Of a stretch of 59,807 nucleotides of DNA, positions 32,286 through 40,559 are shown piece by piece. The notes under the pieces are model-generated. The model saw only the letters and a list, made by a program, of their open reading frames with translations, had not been told where the DNA came from and searched no databases. Positions within the stretch are counted from its first letter, which is position 1. Every line of letters begins with the position of its first letter. This DNA is from an uncultured bacterium (GTDB taxonomy: Bacteria > Patescibacteriota > Patescibacteriia > 2-12-FULL-60-25). The stretch spans positions 1 to 59,807 of the forward strand of contig CALFEO010000023.1 in the NCBI GenBank assembly GCA_937949995.1. The letters are read 5' to 3'. A program made the position numbers and the translations under genes.

Positions 32286-33518
32286 ATGAAATCCACCGAT
32301 ATATTTTTAAGCGCTTTGCAAAGCCTTGTCCGTACCCGCGGGAGGTCGCTTTTAACGATGCTGGGAATGATTATCGGTATTGCCGCCGTTATTTTGGCAC
32401 TGTCCATCGGCGAATCAGCGGAGCGTTTCATTCTCTCGCAAATTTCCGGCTTCGGATCTGATGTATTTTTCATGGAAAGCGGTACTCTGGAAGGCCAGAC
32501 CGGCAATCCATCTCCATTCGTGGAACAAGTTTTGACTCACGAGGATTTTAAAGCCCTGAAACGCCAATCGTGGATCGAAAGAGTCTCGGGCAATATCTTT
32601 CAATTCGACATTTTTCAATACGAGGGAACCAATCTCAATACTCAAGTCGTAGGCACAACTCCTGACGACATCATAATCAACAATTACGACATGAAAGAGG
32701 GGTTGTATATTTCGGAAGATCAATTGGACGGCCGGGCGCGTGTAGCGGTTATCGGCTATACTTTGGAACAAAATGTTTTTGGTGACGGCAATGCCGTAGG
32801 CAAAAATTTAAAGTTGGGTAATACGAATTATCGGGTCATTGGAGTTTTAGAGCAAATCGGCACCAGGTTTTTTCAAAACATGGACGAAATCGTTTTTGTG
32901 CCGGCTACAACTCTTATGGATCAAAGAGGCATCGATCGTTACCAATTTTTCTCAATCAAAACTTCTTTGCCGACCGAAGAGGCGCGATACAGGATTGAGA
33001 CATTCATGCGCGATCGGCACAATATCGACAATCCCGAAGGTGATAAATCCAAAGATGATTTTTATATTTCCACCGCCGAAGACGCAGCTGAAATCGTCAC
33101 AGCCATAACAGGTGTTTTACAAATCTTACTGGCTGCTATTGCCGCCATTTCTCTTTTGGTCGGCGGAGTCGGCATCATGAACATCATGTACGTCAGTGTT
33201 ACCGAACGAATCAATGAAATCGGTCTGCGCAAAGCCATTGGCGCCACAAACGGTCAGGTCTTGCGTCAATTCTTAATCGAAGCCATTATGCTAACGCTGG
33301 GCGGCGGAATCGGCGGAGTAACCCTTGGCATGCTTGCATCGTGGTTGGCTATACAAATAATCAACAGTTATTTGCCGGGCTGGGAATTCGTCATATCATT
33401 AAACGGCATTTTATTCGGCGTGATAGTCTCAACCATGGTTGGTTTAATCTTTGGCTATGCCCCCGCCCGTACCGCCTCCAAACTCGACCCGATAACCGCG
33501 CTACGGAAGAATGAATAA
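32286..33518 (+). CDS. MacB-like FtsX-domain permease 1
   Basis: A 410-aa permease with an N-terminal membrane helix (SLLTMLGMIIGIAAVILALSI), a MacB-type extracytoplasmic domain (about 50-270) and a C-terminal FtsX unit of three helices. Signature GGVGIMNIMYVSVTERINEIGLRKAIGA precedes ILFGVIVSTMVGLIFGYAPA. It works with the ATPase at 30819 and the adaptor at 28698. A heptamer array precedes its start. It is a paralogue of the next gene. Confidence 0.92.
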   Translation: MKSTDIFLSALQSLVRTRGRSLLTMLGMIIGIAAVILALSIGESAERFILSQISGFGSDVFFMESGTLEGQTGNPSPFVEQVLTHEDFKALKRQSWIERVSGNIFQFDIFQYEGTNLNTQVVGTTPDDIIINNYDMKEGLYISEDQLDGRARVAVIGYTLEQNVFGDGNAVGKNLKLGNTNYRVIGVLEQIGTRFFQNMDEIVFVPATTLMDQRGIDRYQFFSIKTSLPTEEARYRIETFMRDRHNIDNPEGDKSKDDFYISTAEDAAEIVTAITGVLQILLAAIAAISLLVGGVGIMNIMYVSVTERINEIGLRKAIGATNGQVLRQFLIEAIMLTLGGGIGGVTLGMLASWLAIQIINSYLPGWEFVISLNGILFGVIVSTMVGLIFGYAPARTASKLDPITALRKNE

Positions 33519-33534
33519 CGGGATCCAAAGTAGT

Positions 33535-33708
33535 TTATCAAGTATAAAGTAGCAAGTTCGTCAGGAGTTCATCCCACTCCGCCTCAACGGCTTCGCGGGA
33601 CAGGTAAAGAGGGGCTTAAATAACTCTTGATGAACTTTAAACTTGATAAACTTGTTACTTTGTGGGATGAACTTTTCACTGGTTCGGAGTAATCAAGGTT
33701 CAGACAAT
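33535..33708. repeat. AGTTCATCAAG palindrome with MITE right end
   Basis: A palindromic copy with a nested CATCCCACTCCGCC..GGCTTCGCGGGACAGG insertion (about 33568-33604) and a MITE right terminus TAATCAAGGTTCAGACAAT ending at 33708. No left terminus is visible. Confidence 0.75.
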
Positions 33709-33737
33709 AATCTGTTACGACTAAGCATCAGCGAATT

Positions 33738-34982
33738 ATGAAACTTCAAGATTTAATCGAAATAAGTTGGCAAAATTTGATTCGCAATCGCAAGCGGGCG
33801 GCTTTAACCATGCTCGGGATTGTGATTGGCGTCATGTCTGTCATCCTTATGCTTTCGGTTGGTAAAGCTGCCGAAAATTACATCTTGGGTCAAGTTGCCG
33901 CCTTCGGTTCGGATCTTATCATCGTCCGCAGCGGCCCCGGTGATGGCAGTGGTATGAGCGCCGGCCCTCCCAACATGACGCTTAAGCAAACTGTGGATAT
34001 GCGGGATTATCGCCGTTTACGTCAAGAAAACTGGATTCAAGCTATTACGGCCAGTTATTTTTCCGATCTGTTGGTTGAGTATCAGGATATCAGCGCCACT
34101 CCGCGCATAACCGGAGTCACACAAGATGAGTTGCTGGTTTACAACACCCGCGTCAAAGAAGGAAATTTCGTCTCTGAGGCCGATGTCGACGCTTCATCCA
34201 GAGTCGCTGTGCTGGGTATTGATTTGGCAAACGATTTATTTGGTCAAGAAAATCCGATTGGAAAAAAAATCAAAATTAAAAAACAGCCTTATCGCGTCAT
34301 CGGCGTACTGGACAGAGCCGGTACTCGTTTTTTTACCAATTTGGATAAAAGTGTTTATGTGCCGGTTACAACATTGATGCGCGAATTAAATACGGATTAT
34401 GTATTTTCGATAACAATGAAAATTGGCGATACACCTGCCGAAGAAGCCAAAGAACGCATCAGGATTATTTTGCGCGACACTCACAATCTCGATAATCCCG
34501 AAGGCGATTTGGCTAAAGATGATTTCTTCATTGCCGGCCAAGAGGATACGGCCGCGGCCGCCGGTATGATCGGAAGCATTCTGCAGGTTCTTTTGGCTTC
34601 AATCGCCGCCATCTCACTCATCGTCGGCGGAGTCGGCATCATGAACATCATGTTCGTTACCGTAACCGAGCGCACGCGTGAAATCGGTTTACGCAAAGCC
34701 ATCGGCGCCAAAAGAGGGGATATCCTCTCGCAATTTTTGGTCGAAGCCATCGCTTTATGCATAGCCGGCGGAATCATAGGCATCATCGGTGGAATTACCA
34801 TCTCTTGGCTGGGCATCCAAGCCTTGCGCGCCTTTGAATCCGAAAACTGGATCTTCCAAATACCTTGGGACGGAGTTTTTCTCGGTCTAACAGTCAGCAC
34901 CGCCATCGGCGTCATCTTCGGCTTCATCCCCGCCCGCCGTGCCGCCAATTACGATGCCATCAAAGCGTTGCAATACGAATAA
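33738..34982 (+). CDS. MacB-like FtsX-domain permease 2
   Basis: A 414-aa paralogue of the preceding permease: N-terminal helix (ALTMLGIVIGVMSVILMLSV), extracytoplasmic MacB domain, and C-terminal GGVGIMNIMFVTVTERTREIGLRKAIGA followed by two more helices and FIPARRAANYDAI. Two separate permeases with one ATPase suggest a heterodimeric transporter as in LolCDE, or alternative partners. The substrate is unknown. Confidence 0.92.
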   Translation: MKLQDLIEISWQNLIRNRKRAALTMLGIVIGVMSVILMLSVGKAAENYILGQVAAFGSDLIIVRSGPGDGSGMSAGPPNMTLKQTVDMRDYRRLRQENWIQAITASYFSDLLVEYQDISATPRITGVTQDELLVYNTRVKEGNFVSEADVDASSRVAVLGIDLANDLFGQENPIGKKIKIKKQPYRVIGVLDRAGTRFFTNLDKSVYVPVTTLMRELNTDYVFSITMKIGDTPAEEAKERIRIILRDTHNLDNPEGDLAKDDFFIAGQEDTAAAAGMIGSILQVLLASIAAISLIVGGVGIMNIMFVTVTERTREIGLRKAIGAKRGDILSQFLVEAIALCIAGGIIGIIGGITISWLGIQALRAFESENWIFQIPWDGVFLGLTVSTAIGVIFGFIPARRAANYDAIKALQYE

Positions 34983-35106
34983 ACAATAGCCGCAAGCCAC
35001 TAGCTACGAGCTACGAGTTAAGTATTGAATTTCAACAAAAATCACTCTTGATAAACTTTAGGCTTGACTCGTCTCGCGAAGCCGTTCAGGCATAGTGGGA
35101 TGAACT
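34983..35106. repeat. Heptamer array and truncated palindrome
   Basis: A heptamer array (AGCCACTAGCTACGAGCTAC, about 34988-35018) directly after the permease stop, followed by half of an AGTTCATCAAG palindrome carrying a nested TCTCGCGAAGCC..AGTGGGAT segment. Confidence 0.65.
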
Positions 35107-35111
35107 CATAT

Positions 35112-35139
35112 TAAAAATCCCTCGGCATTACACCAAGGG
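35112..35139 (-). terminator. Terminator of the six-hairpin RNA
   Basis: On the minus strand CCCTTGG-TGTAATG-CCGAGGG followed by ATTTTTAAT. The single irregular pair is a G-U wobble only on the minus strand, which supports that direction of transcription. Confidence 0.7.
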
Positions 35140-35516
35140 GGTAAAAAAGGCGGACACTGCAGCTCTAGTCTTGTTGACATGGCAGGTTTAGTCCACCATG
35201 GGTTCGGGCGTACCCGGATCCGTCCGCGAGAGGACATTCTTCTTCCAGCCTAATCAGGCAGTTGTTCAACAGTCCTCTCAAGTCAGCGGAAGGGCACTAC
35301 TGGTCAAGCATCACTGCACCCACATACGAGCCCTTCCTTTTCAAAGCTCGACGGACAATTGCCGGTAAGTTGGTACAAGACCGTACAAAGTCCGTCAAAG
35401 TTCAAAGAGAGGACATTAGACTTTTAGTTTATTTACATCATGGCTAGAGTCCTCTCAAAATCTCGTAAGGGCACCAACTGGGAAGTGGGAAACACATTCT
35501 CCCTGAAGCCCTTACA
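35112..35516 (-). ncRNA. Undescribed six-hairpin structured RNA
   Basis: About 405 nt with no plausible protein frame, bounded by a strong minus-strand promoter and a terminator. Six hairpins follow one another. Their plus-strand stem arms are 35465-35472/35508-35515, 35407-35414/35449-35456, 35350-35356/35390-35396, 35288-35295/35330-35337, 35228-35235/35272-35279 and 35150-35155/35222-35227. All stems are perfect (6-8 bp), and on the RNA the loop-side ends read GGAC..GUCC or GGGC..GCCC while the outer pairs differ. The first five begin 58-60 nt apart and the last after 52. Loops of about 32-36 nt (longer in the sixth) contain smaller hairpins. I do not recognise it as tmRNA, RNase P, 6S or SRP RNA. 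Confidence 0.75.
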
Positions 35517-35522
35517 CCGGAT

Positions 35523-35551
35523 TGTATAGCGTGATTTTGTATTTTTGTCAA
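35523..35551 (-). promoter_or_regulatory. Promoter of the six-hairpin RNA
   Basis: On the minus strand TTGACA (35551-35546), exactly 17 bp, then TATACA (35528-35523). It is among the best sigma70-like promoters in the window. Transcription should start near 35516, one base before the first hairpin. Confidence 0.85.
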
Positions 35552-35621
35552 TCAGAGACCGGAAGTTTGCGTCAAAATACGTGAAAGGTAGATAATGTGG
35601 ATAAGTTTAATACACTGCAAC

Positions 35622-35652
35622 AAAAATCCCGCTTAAATTAGCGATTTTTTTA
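35622..35652 (+). terminator. Terminator upstream of the heat-shock promoter
   Basis: AAAATC..GC-TTAAATTA-GC-GATTTTTTT on the plus strand, insulating hrcA from upstream transcription. A TGTGGATAA DnaA-box-like site lies just before it (about 35596). Confidence 0.55.
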
Positions 35653-35656
35653 TTTC

Positions 35657-35714
35657 TTGACGCCCATCCTCATCATAAGCTATATTGTTAGCACTCAAAC
35701 TCCAAGAGTGCTAA
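35657..35714 (+). promoter_or_regulatory. hrcA promoter with CIRCE operator
   Basis: TTGACG (35657-35662), 18-bp spacer, TATATT (35681-35686). This is immediately followed by a perfect CIRCE element TTAGCACTC-N9-GAGTGCTAA (35688-35714). HrcA bound there would cover the transcription start, giving classic heat-shock repression. The hrcA start codon is about 170 nt further on, past repeat sequence. Confidence 0.95.
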
Positions 35715-35774
35715 ATTACCACTGAACTCGAATTACTCTGTTTTGGGCGTATTCGTCTAAAAAGCAGAAATAAC

Positions 35775-35885
35775 TTACTGTAGGTTGTTCGGTTGGAGAT
35801 TTCTCACATCCGATTCGAAATGACAGATAGGTGTTGTTTGGCTGGTAGCTGGTAGCTGGTGGCTAGTGGCTGGTAGCTTAAAGTT
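35775..35885. repeat. GAGAAATCTCC half-repeat and heptamer array in the hrcA leader
   Basis: GGAGATTTCTCACATCCGAT (about 35791-35812) followed by a heptamer array (GGCTGGTAGCTGGTAGCTGG, about 35839-35880) that ends 5 nt before the hrcA ATG. Confidence 0.7.
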
Positions 35886-36572
35886 ATGTTGGATCCCCAT
35901 CTTAAAGACATGCTCCGCATGGTCGTAGAACAAGTGATTCACACCGGTGAGCCTGTTGGCTCGCAGTATTTGGTTCAAACTTACAATCTCAACATCAGTT
36001 CGGCTACTGTACGCAATTACTTTACAGCTTTGGAAAAGGAAGAATATATAACTCAACCCCACACTTCATCAGGCCGAGTTCCTACGGAAAAAGGCTACCA
36101 TTATTACGTGGAAAATATCATGACTCCACGTCTGCTTACCAAAAAAGAACGCAACGAATTGGAGCTGGCCGCCGAGGCAACCCATATCGACGAACGCAAT
36201 GTTAAACAATTGGCAAAATCCGCGGCTGATTTGGCACAAAATGCCGTGGTAATCGGCATCGGTGAAATGGATACTTTTTACACCGGCCTGTCGCAACTTT
36301 TCATGCAACCCGAGTTTAAAGATTGGAATCGCATCGTCTCCATGACCGATATTCTGGATCGCTTGGATGAAGTCTTACTCTCTCTCCGGCAAAAATACTA
36401 CGAGCACCCAACAGCACTCATCGGCTCCAACTGCCCTTTTGGCCCCATGTGCGGATCTGTCATAACCTCATTAAAACAAGGCCACATAATCGGCATCTTG
36501 GGCCCTGTCCGCATGGATTACGGCCACGCAATCTCACTCTTAAATCACATTCAAACTTTGCTTGATGAGTAA
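35886..36572 (+). CDS. hrcA: Heat-inducible repressor HrcA (short form)
   Basis: A 228-aa repressor of heat-shock genes that binds CIRCE. The N-terminal winged helix (1-75) has VVEQVIHTGEPVGSQYL, ISSATVRNYFTALEKEEYI and TSSGRVPTEKGYHYYV. The C-terminal part ends with the conserved GILGPVRMDYGHAISLL. Typical HrcA is about 340 aa; here the central dimerisation/GAF-like region is reduced. The CIRCE element upstream predicts autoregulation together with grpE, hsp20, dnaK and dnaJ. Confidence 0.92.
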   Translation: MLDPHLKDMLRMVVEQVIHTGEPVGSQYLVQTYNLNISSATVRNYFTALEKEEYITQPHTSSGRVPTEKGYHYYVENIMTPRLLTKKERNELELAAEATHIDERNVKQLAKSAADLAQNAVVIGIGEMDTFYTGLSQLFMQPEFKDWNRIVSMTDILDRLDEVLLSLRQKYYEHPTALIGSNCPFGPMCGSVITSLKQGHIIGILGPVRMDYGHAISLLNHIQTLLDE

Positions 36573-36700
36573 TCAGTTCATCAAGTCCAAAGTAGCAAGT
36601 TCATCAAGAGATGCCTTAATACTTAGCAACTCTTGATAAACTTTAGACTTGACCTGTCCCGCGTAGCTTATTGCGTAGTGGGATAAACTTTGATCTTAAA
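36573..36700. repeat. AGTTCATCAAG palindrome with nested insertion
   Basis: Located between hrcA and grpE. The right arm is interrupted by GACCTGTCCCGCGTAGC..GTAGTGGGAT (about 36652-36684). Confidence 0.75.
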
Positions 36701-36713
36701 TCGTTACCCAGCT

Positions 36714-37238
36714 ATGAAAGATAAAAAACCTAAAAAAGAGAATCCGGATCAGCCGAAGGAAGAGATCGTGCCGGAAGCGGATTGTCCCAAATGCGCTGAA
36801 TATATTGCCGGCTGGAAACGGGCAATTGCTGATTACGAAAATCTGAAAAAGCAAACCGCGGAAGATAAAAAGAGTTTTTCGGACTACGCGCATGAACAGC
36901 TATTGAATGATTTACTGCCGGCCGTCGATCAATTCGAAACAGCTCTCAAATTTTTACCGGATATCAGCCAACTTCCCGATCCACACAAAAAACAGATAGA
37001 AAACTGGCTGATTGGCATCAAAGCCGTTAATCAACTCTGGGAGCAATCCTTCAACGAAATCGGTTTAATAAAAATTCCCACTGATTGCGAATTCGATCCC
37101 AACTTACACACGGCAATCAGCCAAGAATCCGACCCCGAACAACCTGACGGCGCAATTCTGCGCACCGTCCAAACCGGCTACAAACTGAAAACCAAAGTTC
37201 TCCGCCCCGCCAAGGTCGTTGTCAACTCAATAACTTAA
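36714..37238 (+). CDS. grpE: Nucleotide exchange factor GrpE
   Basis: A 174-aa cochaperone that releases ADP from DnaK. It has a charged, disordered N-terminus, then the coiled-coil helix AGWKRAIADYENLKKQTAEDKK, the LLNDLLPAVDQFETAL segment and the beta domain ending ILRTVQTGYKLKTKVLRPAKVVV. An unusual DCPKC near the start may be incidental. ATG 36714 is the first ATG; an upstream in-frame TTG lies in repeat sequence. Confidence 0.95.
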   Translation: MKDKKPKKENPDQPKEEIVPEADCPKCAEYIAGWKRAIADYENLKKQTAEDKKSFSDYAHEQLLNDLLPAVDQFETALKFLPDISQLPDPHKKQIENWLIGIKAVNQLWEQSFNEIGLIKIPTDCEFDPNLHTAISQESDPEQPDGAILRTVQTGYKLKTKVLRPAKVVVNSIT

Positions 37239-37380
37239 AAAACTAAATACTAAAATAAAAATTATGAATTTAAAATTAAAAATTAAAAATGAAGGTAGCC
37301 TTAGGGCATTATATATATTCCGAATATCGAGCTTTGCTCGATTCCAACATTCTTAATTCTTAATTCATAATTCTTAATTT
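37239..37380. repeat. AATTCTTAATTC repeat tract
   Basis: AT-rich inverted copies of AATTCTTAATTCATAATTC around a core CGAATATCGAGCTTTGCTCG. The same core occurs at about 50828-50860 in inverted orientation. Confidence 0.75.
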
Positions 37381-37385
37381 ATATA

Positions 37386-37826
37386 ATGTGTATGACAAAC
37401 ATCACAAAATGGTCTCCTTTCTTCGAGCCTTTCGAGCACTTTGATGATTTTTTCAAAGATACATCGGCCCTCACGGTTTCCAAACAAGGGTTGATTCCTC
37501 CGGTTGATATGTACGAAACCAAAGATGCGGTTGTCATCGAAACTCCGCTCGCCGGAGCTGATCCCAAAAAAGTAAGTGTCGAAGTTGAAAACGGAGTACT
37601 GACAATCAAAGGATCCTGCGAGCGCAAAACCGAGGTGGATGATAAAAACTATTACCGCAAAGAAATTCGTTCCGGCCAAATCTTCCGCCAAATCACGCTC
37701 CCTTCACGCGTGGATGACAGCAAAGCCGAAGCCGAATACAAATCCGGCATGCTCAAAGTCACCATCCCCAAATCCCCGGAAGCTAAAGCCAAAACCATCA
37801 AAATCGACGTCAAGAAAGAGGACTAA
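37386..37826 (+). CDS. Hsp20/alpha-crystallin small heat-shock protein
   Basis: A 146-aa (or 144-aa from the ATG at 37392) ATP-independent holdase. The alpha-crystallin domain spans about 38-140 with VDMYETKDAVVIETPLAGA, VSVEVENGVLTIKG, IFRQITLPSRVD and YKSGMLKVTIPKS. The C-terminal I-x-I-type anchor appears as IKI. A TATAAT overlaps the first ATG (37382-37387), so the second ATG may be used if that box is a promoter. It is part of the heat-shock cluster. Confidence 0.93.
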   Translation: MCMTNITKWSPFFEPFEHFDDFFKDTSALTVSKQGLIPPVDMYETKDAVVIETPLAGADPKKVSVEVENGVLTIKGSCERKTEVDDKNYYRKEIRSGQIFRQITLPSRVDDSKAEAEYKSGMLKVTIPKSPEAKAKTIKIDVKKED

Positions 37827-37831
37827 CCTCA

Positions 37832-38012
37832 AAGAGTTCATCAAGTCAAAAGTAACAAGTTCATCAAGAGCTTTATGAGTTACTCCTGATAAACTTTAGA
37901 CTTTAGTCTTGATGAACTTAAGCGGTCAGTTCTTATTTAACTAATTTCAACAAATTAATATCAGCTACACTACCGCTGGCTAGAGGCTGGTGGCTAGTGG
38001 CTAGCGGCTAAA
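37832..38012. repeat. Palindromic repeat and heptamer array before dnaK
   Basis: An AGTTCATCAAG palindrome (37832-37922) and, next to the dnaK start, heptamers GGCTAGAGGCTGGTGGCTAG (about 37977-38010). Confidence 0.7.
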
Positions 38013-38019
38013 AAAATTT

Positions 38020-39972
38020 ATGAGTAAAATTCTAGGTATCGATCTGGGAACAACCAATTCCTGCATGGCCGTTGTCGAAGGCGGTCAGCCCAAAGTATTG
38101 GAAAACGCAGAGGGCGCGCGCACAACGCCGTCCATTGTTGCGATTTCCAAAAATAACGAGCGTCTTGTTGGCCAGCTTGCCAAGCGCCAAGCCGCCGTCA
38201 ATCCGGAAAACACTTTGTTTTCCGTTAAACGCCTCATTGGCCGCCGTTGGGATGATCCCGAAGTGCAGCGCGACAAAGATTGGTTGCCGTATACAATCGT
38301 CCAAAAAGGCGATGGAGTTCGCGTTATAATGAGCGGTAAAGAATATTCGCCCGAAGAAGTTTCGGCCATGGTTTTACAAAAATTGAAAGCCGATGCCGAA
38401 GCCAAAATCGGTGAAAAAATCACGGACGCCATCATCACAGTCCCCGCGTATTTTGACGATTCACAACGCCAAGCCACCAAAGTCGCCGGCGAAATCGCGG
38501 GCTTAAATGTCAAAAGAATAATCAACGAACCAACTGCTGCCGCTTTGGCTTATGGTTTTGATCAAAAGAAAGATCAAAAAATCGTGGTCTATGATTTGGG
38601 CGGTGGAACTTTTGATGTTTCCGTTTTGGAAGTTGCTTTTGACGCTTCGACCGAGCAAAACACTGTCGAAGTCTTGGCCACAAACGGCGACACTCATTTG
38701 GGCGGTGATGATTTTGATCAAGTGATTATCAAATGGACTATCGATGAATTCCGCAAACAAGAGGGGATAGACATCTCCAAAGATCCAATTGCTCTTCAGC
38801 GCGTCAAAGATGCCGCCGAAAAAGCCAAAATCGAGCTTTCAACCGCATTGGAAACTGAACTCAATCAACCGTTTATCGCTCAAGATTCCACGGGCGCCAA
38901 ACATTTGATGCTCAAGCTTACTCGCGCCAAACTCGAAGAACTGGTTGGCGACTTGGCCGAAAAAACTCTCGAGCCTTGCAAGAAAGCTTTAGCCGATGCC
39001 AAGCTTTCCGCATCTGATATCAACGAGGTTATCTTGGTCGGCGGTATGACGCGCATGCCATTGATCCAACAAACTGTTGAAAAATTCTTTGGCAAAAAAC
39101 CCAACGTCACCGTTAACCCCGACGAAGTCGTAGCCATCGGTGCCGCTGTACAAGCCGGCAACCTTCAAGGCGACATCAAAGGCGATCTTCTCTTGCTTGA
39201 CGTTACTCCCTTGTCACTCGGTCTCGAAACCTTGGGCGGTGTTATGACTAAATTGATCGAACGCAACACAACCATCCCAACCTCCAAGTCCCAAATCTTC
39301 TCAACCGCCGCGGATAATCAACCATCCGTGGAGATCGTTGTCTTGCAAGGCGAACGTGAAATGTCGGCCGACAACCGCAGTCTTGGCCGATTCACACTCT
39401 CCGGCTTGCCCATGGCACCCCGCGGAGTCCCGCAAATCGAAGTAACTTTTGACATTGACGCCAACGGTATCTTAAACGTCAAAGCCGTCGACAAAGGCAC
39501 CAACAAAGAAGCCAAAATAACCATCACCGCTTCCACCAACCTCTCCAAAGATGAAATCGAAAAGATGAAAAAAGATGCCGAGGCTCACGCTGAAGAGGAT
39601 AAAAAGAAGAAAGAAGCGATCGAAGTCAAGAACATGGCCGAAACCATGGTTTACACCACGGAAAAGATGATGAAAGAGGCGGGTGATAAAGCCAAAGAAG
39701 AAGATAAAAAAGAAGTCGAAGAAAAACTCGAGGCCCTCAAAAAGCTCAAAGACAGCGATGATTTGGAAGCCATCAAAAAAGCTTCAGACGAACTCGCCAC
39801 ATCAGCCCAAAAGGTCGGCGCCGCCATGTACCAAGCCCAACAAGCCGAATCCCAAGCCGCACAACAAACCGCATCCGAAGCGACGGGAGACGCGGGACGA
39901 GCGACGAGCGACGAGGACAAGAAAGAGGGAGAAGCTAAAGAAGCTGATTTTGAAGAGAAGAAAGAAAACTAA
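38020..39972 (+). CDS. dnaK: Chaperone DnaK (Hsp70)
   Basis: A 650-aa ATP-driven chaperone. The nucleotide-binding domain has ILGIDLGTTNSCMAV, the proline/threonine switch ITVPAYFDDSQRQATK, VYDLGGGTFDVSVLE and ILVGGMTRMP. The linker DLLLLDVTPLSLG is intact. The substrate-binding domain and helical lid follow, with a Gln/Ala-rich and acidic tail. Length is normal. It lies in the CIRCE-led cluster but is separated from hsp20 by repeats, so it may also have its own promoter. Confidence 0.98.
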   Translation: MSKILGIDLGTTNSCMAVVEGGQPKVLENAEGARTTPSIVAISKNNERLVGQLAKRQAAVNPENTLFSVKRLIGRRWDDPEVQRDKDWLPYTIVQKGDGVRVIMSGKEYSPEEVSAMVLQKLKADAEAKIGEKITDAIITVPAYFDDSQRQATKVAGEIAGLNVKRIINEPTAAALAYGFDQKKDQKIVVYDLGGGTFDVSVLEVAFDASTEQNTVEVLATNGDTHLGGDDFDQVIIKWTIDEFRKQEGIDISKDPIALQRVKDAAEKAKIELSTALETELNQPFIAQDSTGAKHLMLKLTRAKLEELVGDLAEKTLEPCKKALADAKLSASDINEVILVGGMTRMPLIQQTVEKFFGKKPNVTVNPDEVVAIGAAVQAGNLQGDIKGDLLLLDVTPLSLGLETLGGVMTKLIERNTTIPTSKSQIFSTAADNQPSVEIVVLQGEREMSADNRSLGRFTLSGLPMAPRGVPQIEVTFDIDANGILNVKAVDKGTNKEAKITITASTNLSKDEIEKMKKDAEAHAEEDKKKKEAIEVKNMAETMVYTTEKMMKEAGDKAKEEDKKEVEEKLEALKKLKDSDDLEAIKKASDELATSAQKVGAAMYQAQQAESQAAQQTASEATGDAGRATSDEDKKEGEAKEADFEEKKEN

Positions 39973-40062
39973 CGTATCGTTCATCAAGTTAAAAGTTAAA
40001 AGTTCATCAGGAGAAACTTAAGTAACTCTTGATGAACTTTCTACTTGATGAACTTTAATCAA
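39973..40062. repeat. AGTTCATCAAG palindromic repeat
   Basis: Compact palindromic copy between dnaK and the DUF3467 gene. Confidence 0.75.
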
Positions 40063-40067
40063 ATATT

Positions 40068-40328
40068 ATGCCCGAACTCAACATAAAAGCGCCCGACGAT
40101 ATTCTTCGCGGGCGCTACGCTAACATGATGCAGGTAATGCACGCCAAAGAAGAATTTGTACTCGATTTCATGTTCGCGCACCCGCCCCAAGGCGAACTCG
40201 TCTCGCGCCTCATCGTCAGCCCCGCCCACATGAAACGCATCGTCTCCGCTTTGCAGGACAACATTCAAAAGTACGAAAAACAGTTCGGAGCAATACAGGA
40301 GGCAGGGGAGCCGAAGTTATTGTCTTGA
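40068..40328 (+). CDS. DUF3467 family protein
   Basis: An 86-aa protein with the DUF3467 pattern throughout: LRGRYANMMQVMHAKEEFVLDF, then LVSRLIVSPAHMKRIVSAL and DNIQKYEKQFGAI. Function is unknown; the family is small, single-domain and widespread. The stop codon TGA lies in ATTGTCTTGAACC, the same repeat end that supplies the stop of the translin-family gene at 26806. Confidence 0.88.
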   Translation: MPELNIKAPDDILRGRYANMMQVMHAKEEFVLDFMFAHPPQGELVSRLIVSPAHMKRIVSALQDNIQKYEKQFGAIQEAGEPKLLS

Positions 40329-40490
40329 ACCGAAACCGATCAACTGTCTGAACCTTGATTTAAAAACCGATTACCAACCTAATTAACTTGATTACTAATT
40401 GTCTGAACCTTGACCGTGTCCCTCGTAGCCAAAGGCGAAGTGGGATTGACGCTCATATTCACGCTCAAATTTTCTTGATTACTAAAGGTA
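40318..40490. repeat. Three MITE left ends in tandem
   Basis: ATTGTCTTGAACC (40319), TGTCTGAACCTTGATT (about 40345) and ATTGTCTGAACCTTGACC (about 40400), the last with the nested CCTCGTAGCC..GGCGAAGTGGG palindrome. No right terminus is present, so these look like element remnants. Confidence 0.65.
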
Positions 40491-40559
40491 TATAATTATC
40501 TCTACACAAACTACTGTAACCAAGCAATTCGTAATTCGCGCAGATTCGTAATTCGTACT

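Noticed and set aside
35112..35516. Six-hairpin RNA as tmRNA, RNase P, 6S or SRP RNA
   Set aside because: No tRNA-like ends or tag frame, no RNase P core words, no 6S open-bubble layout and no SRP tetraloop domain; the modular repeat differs from all of them.
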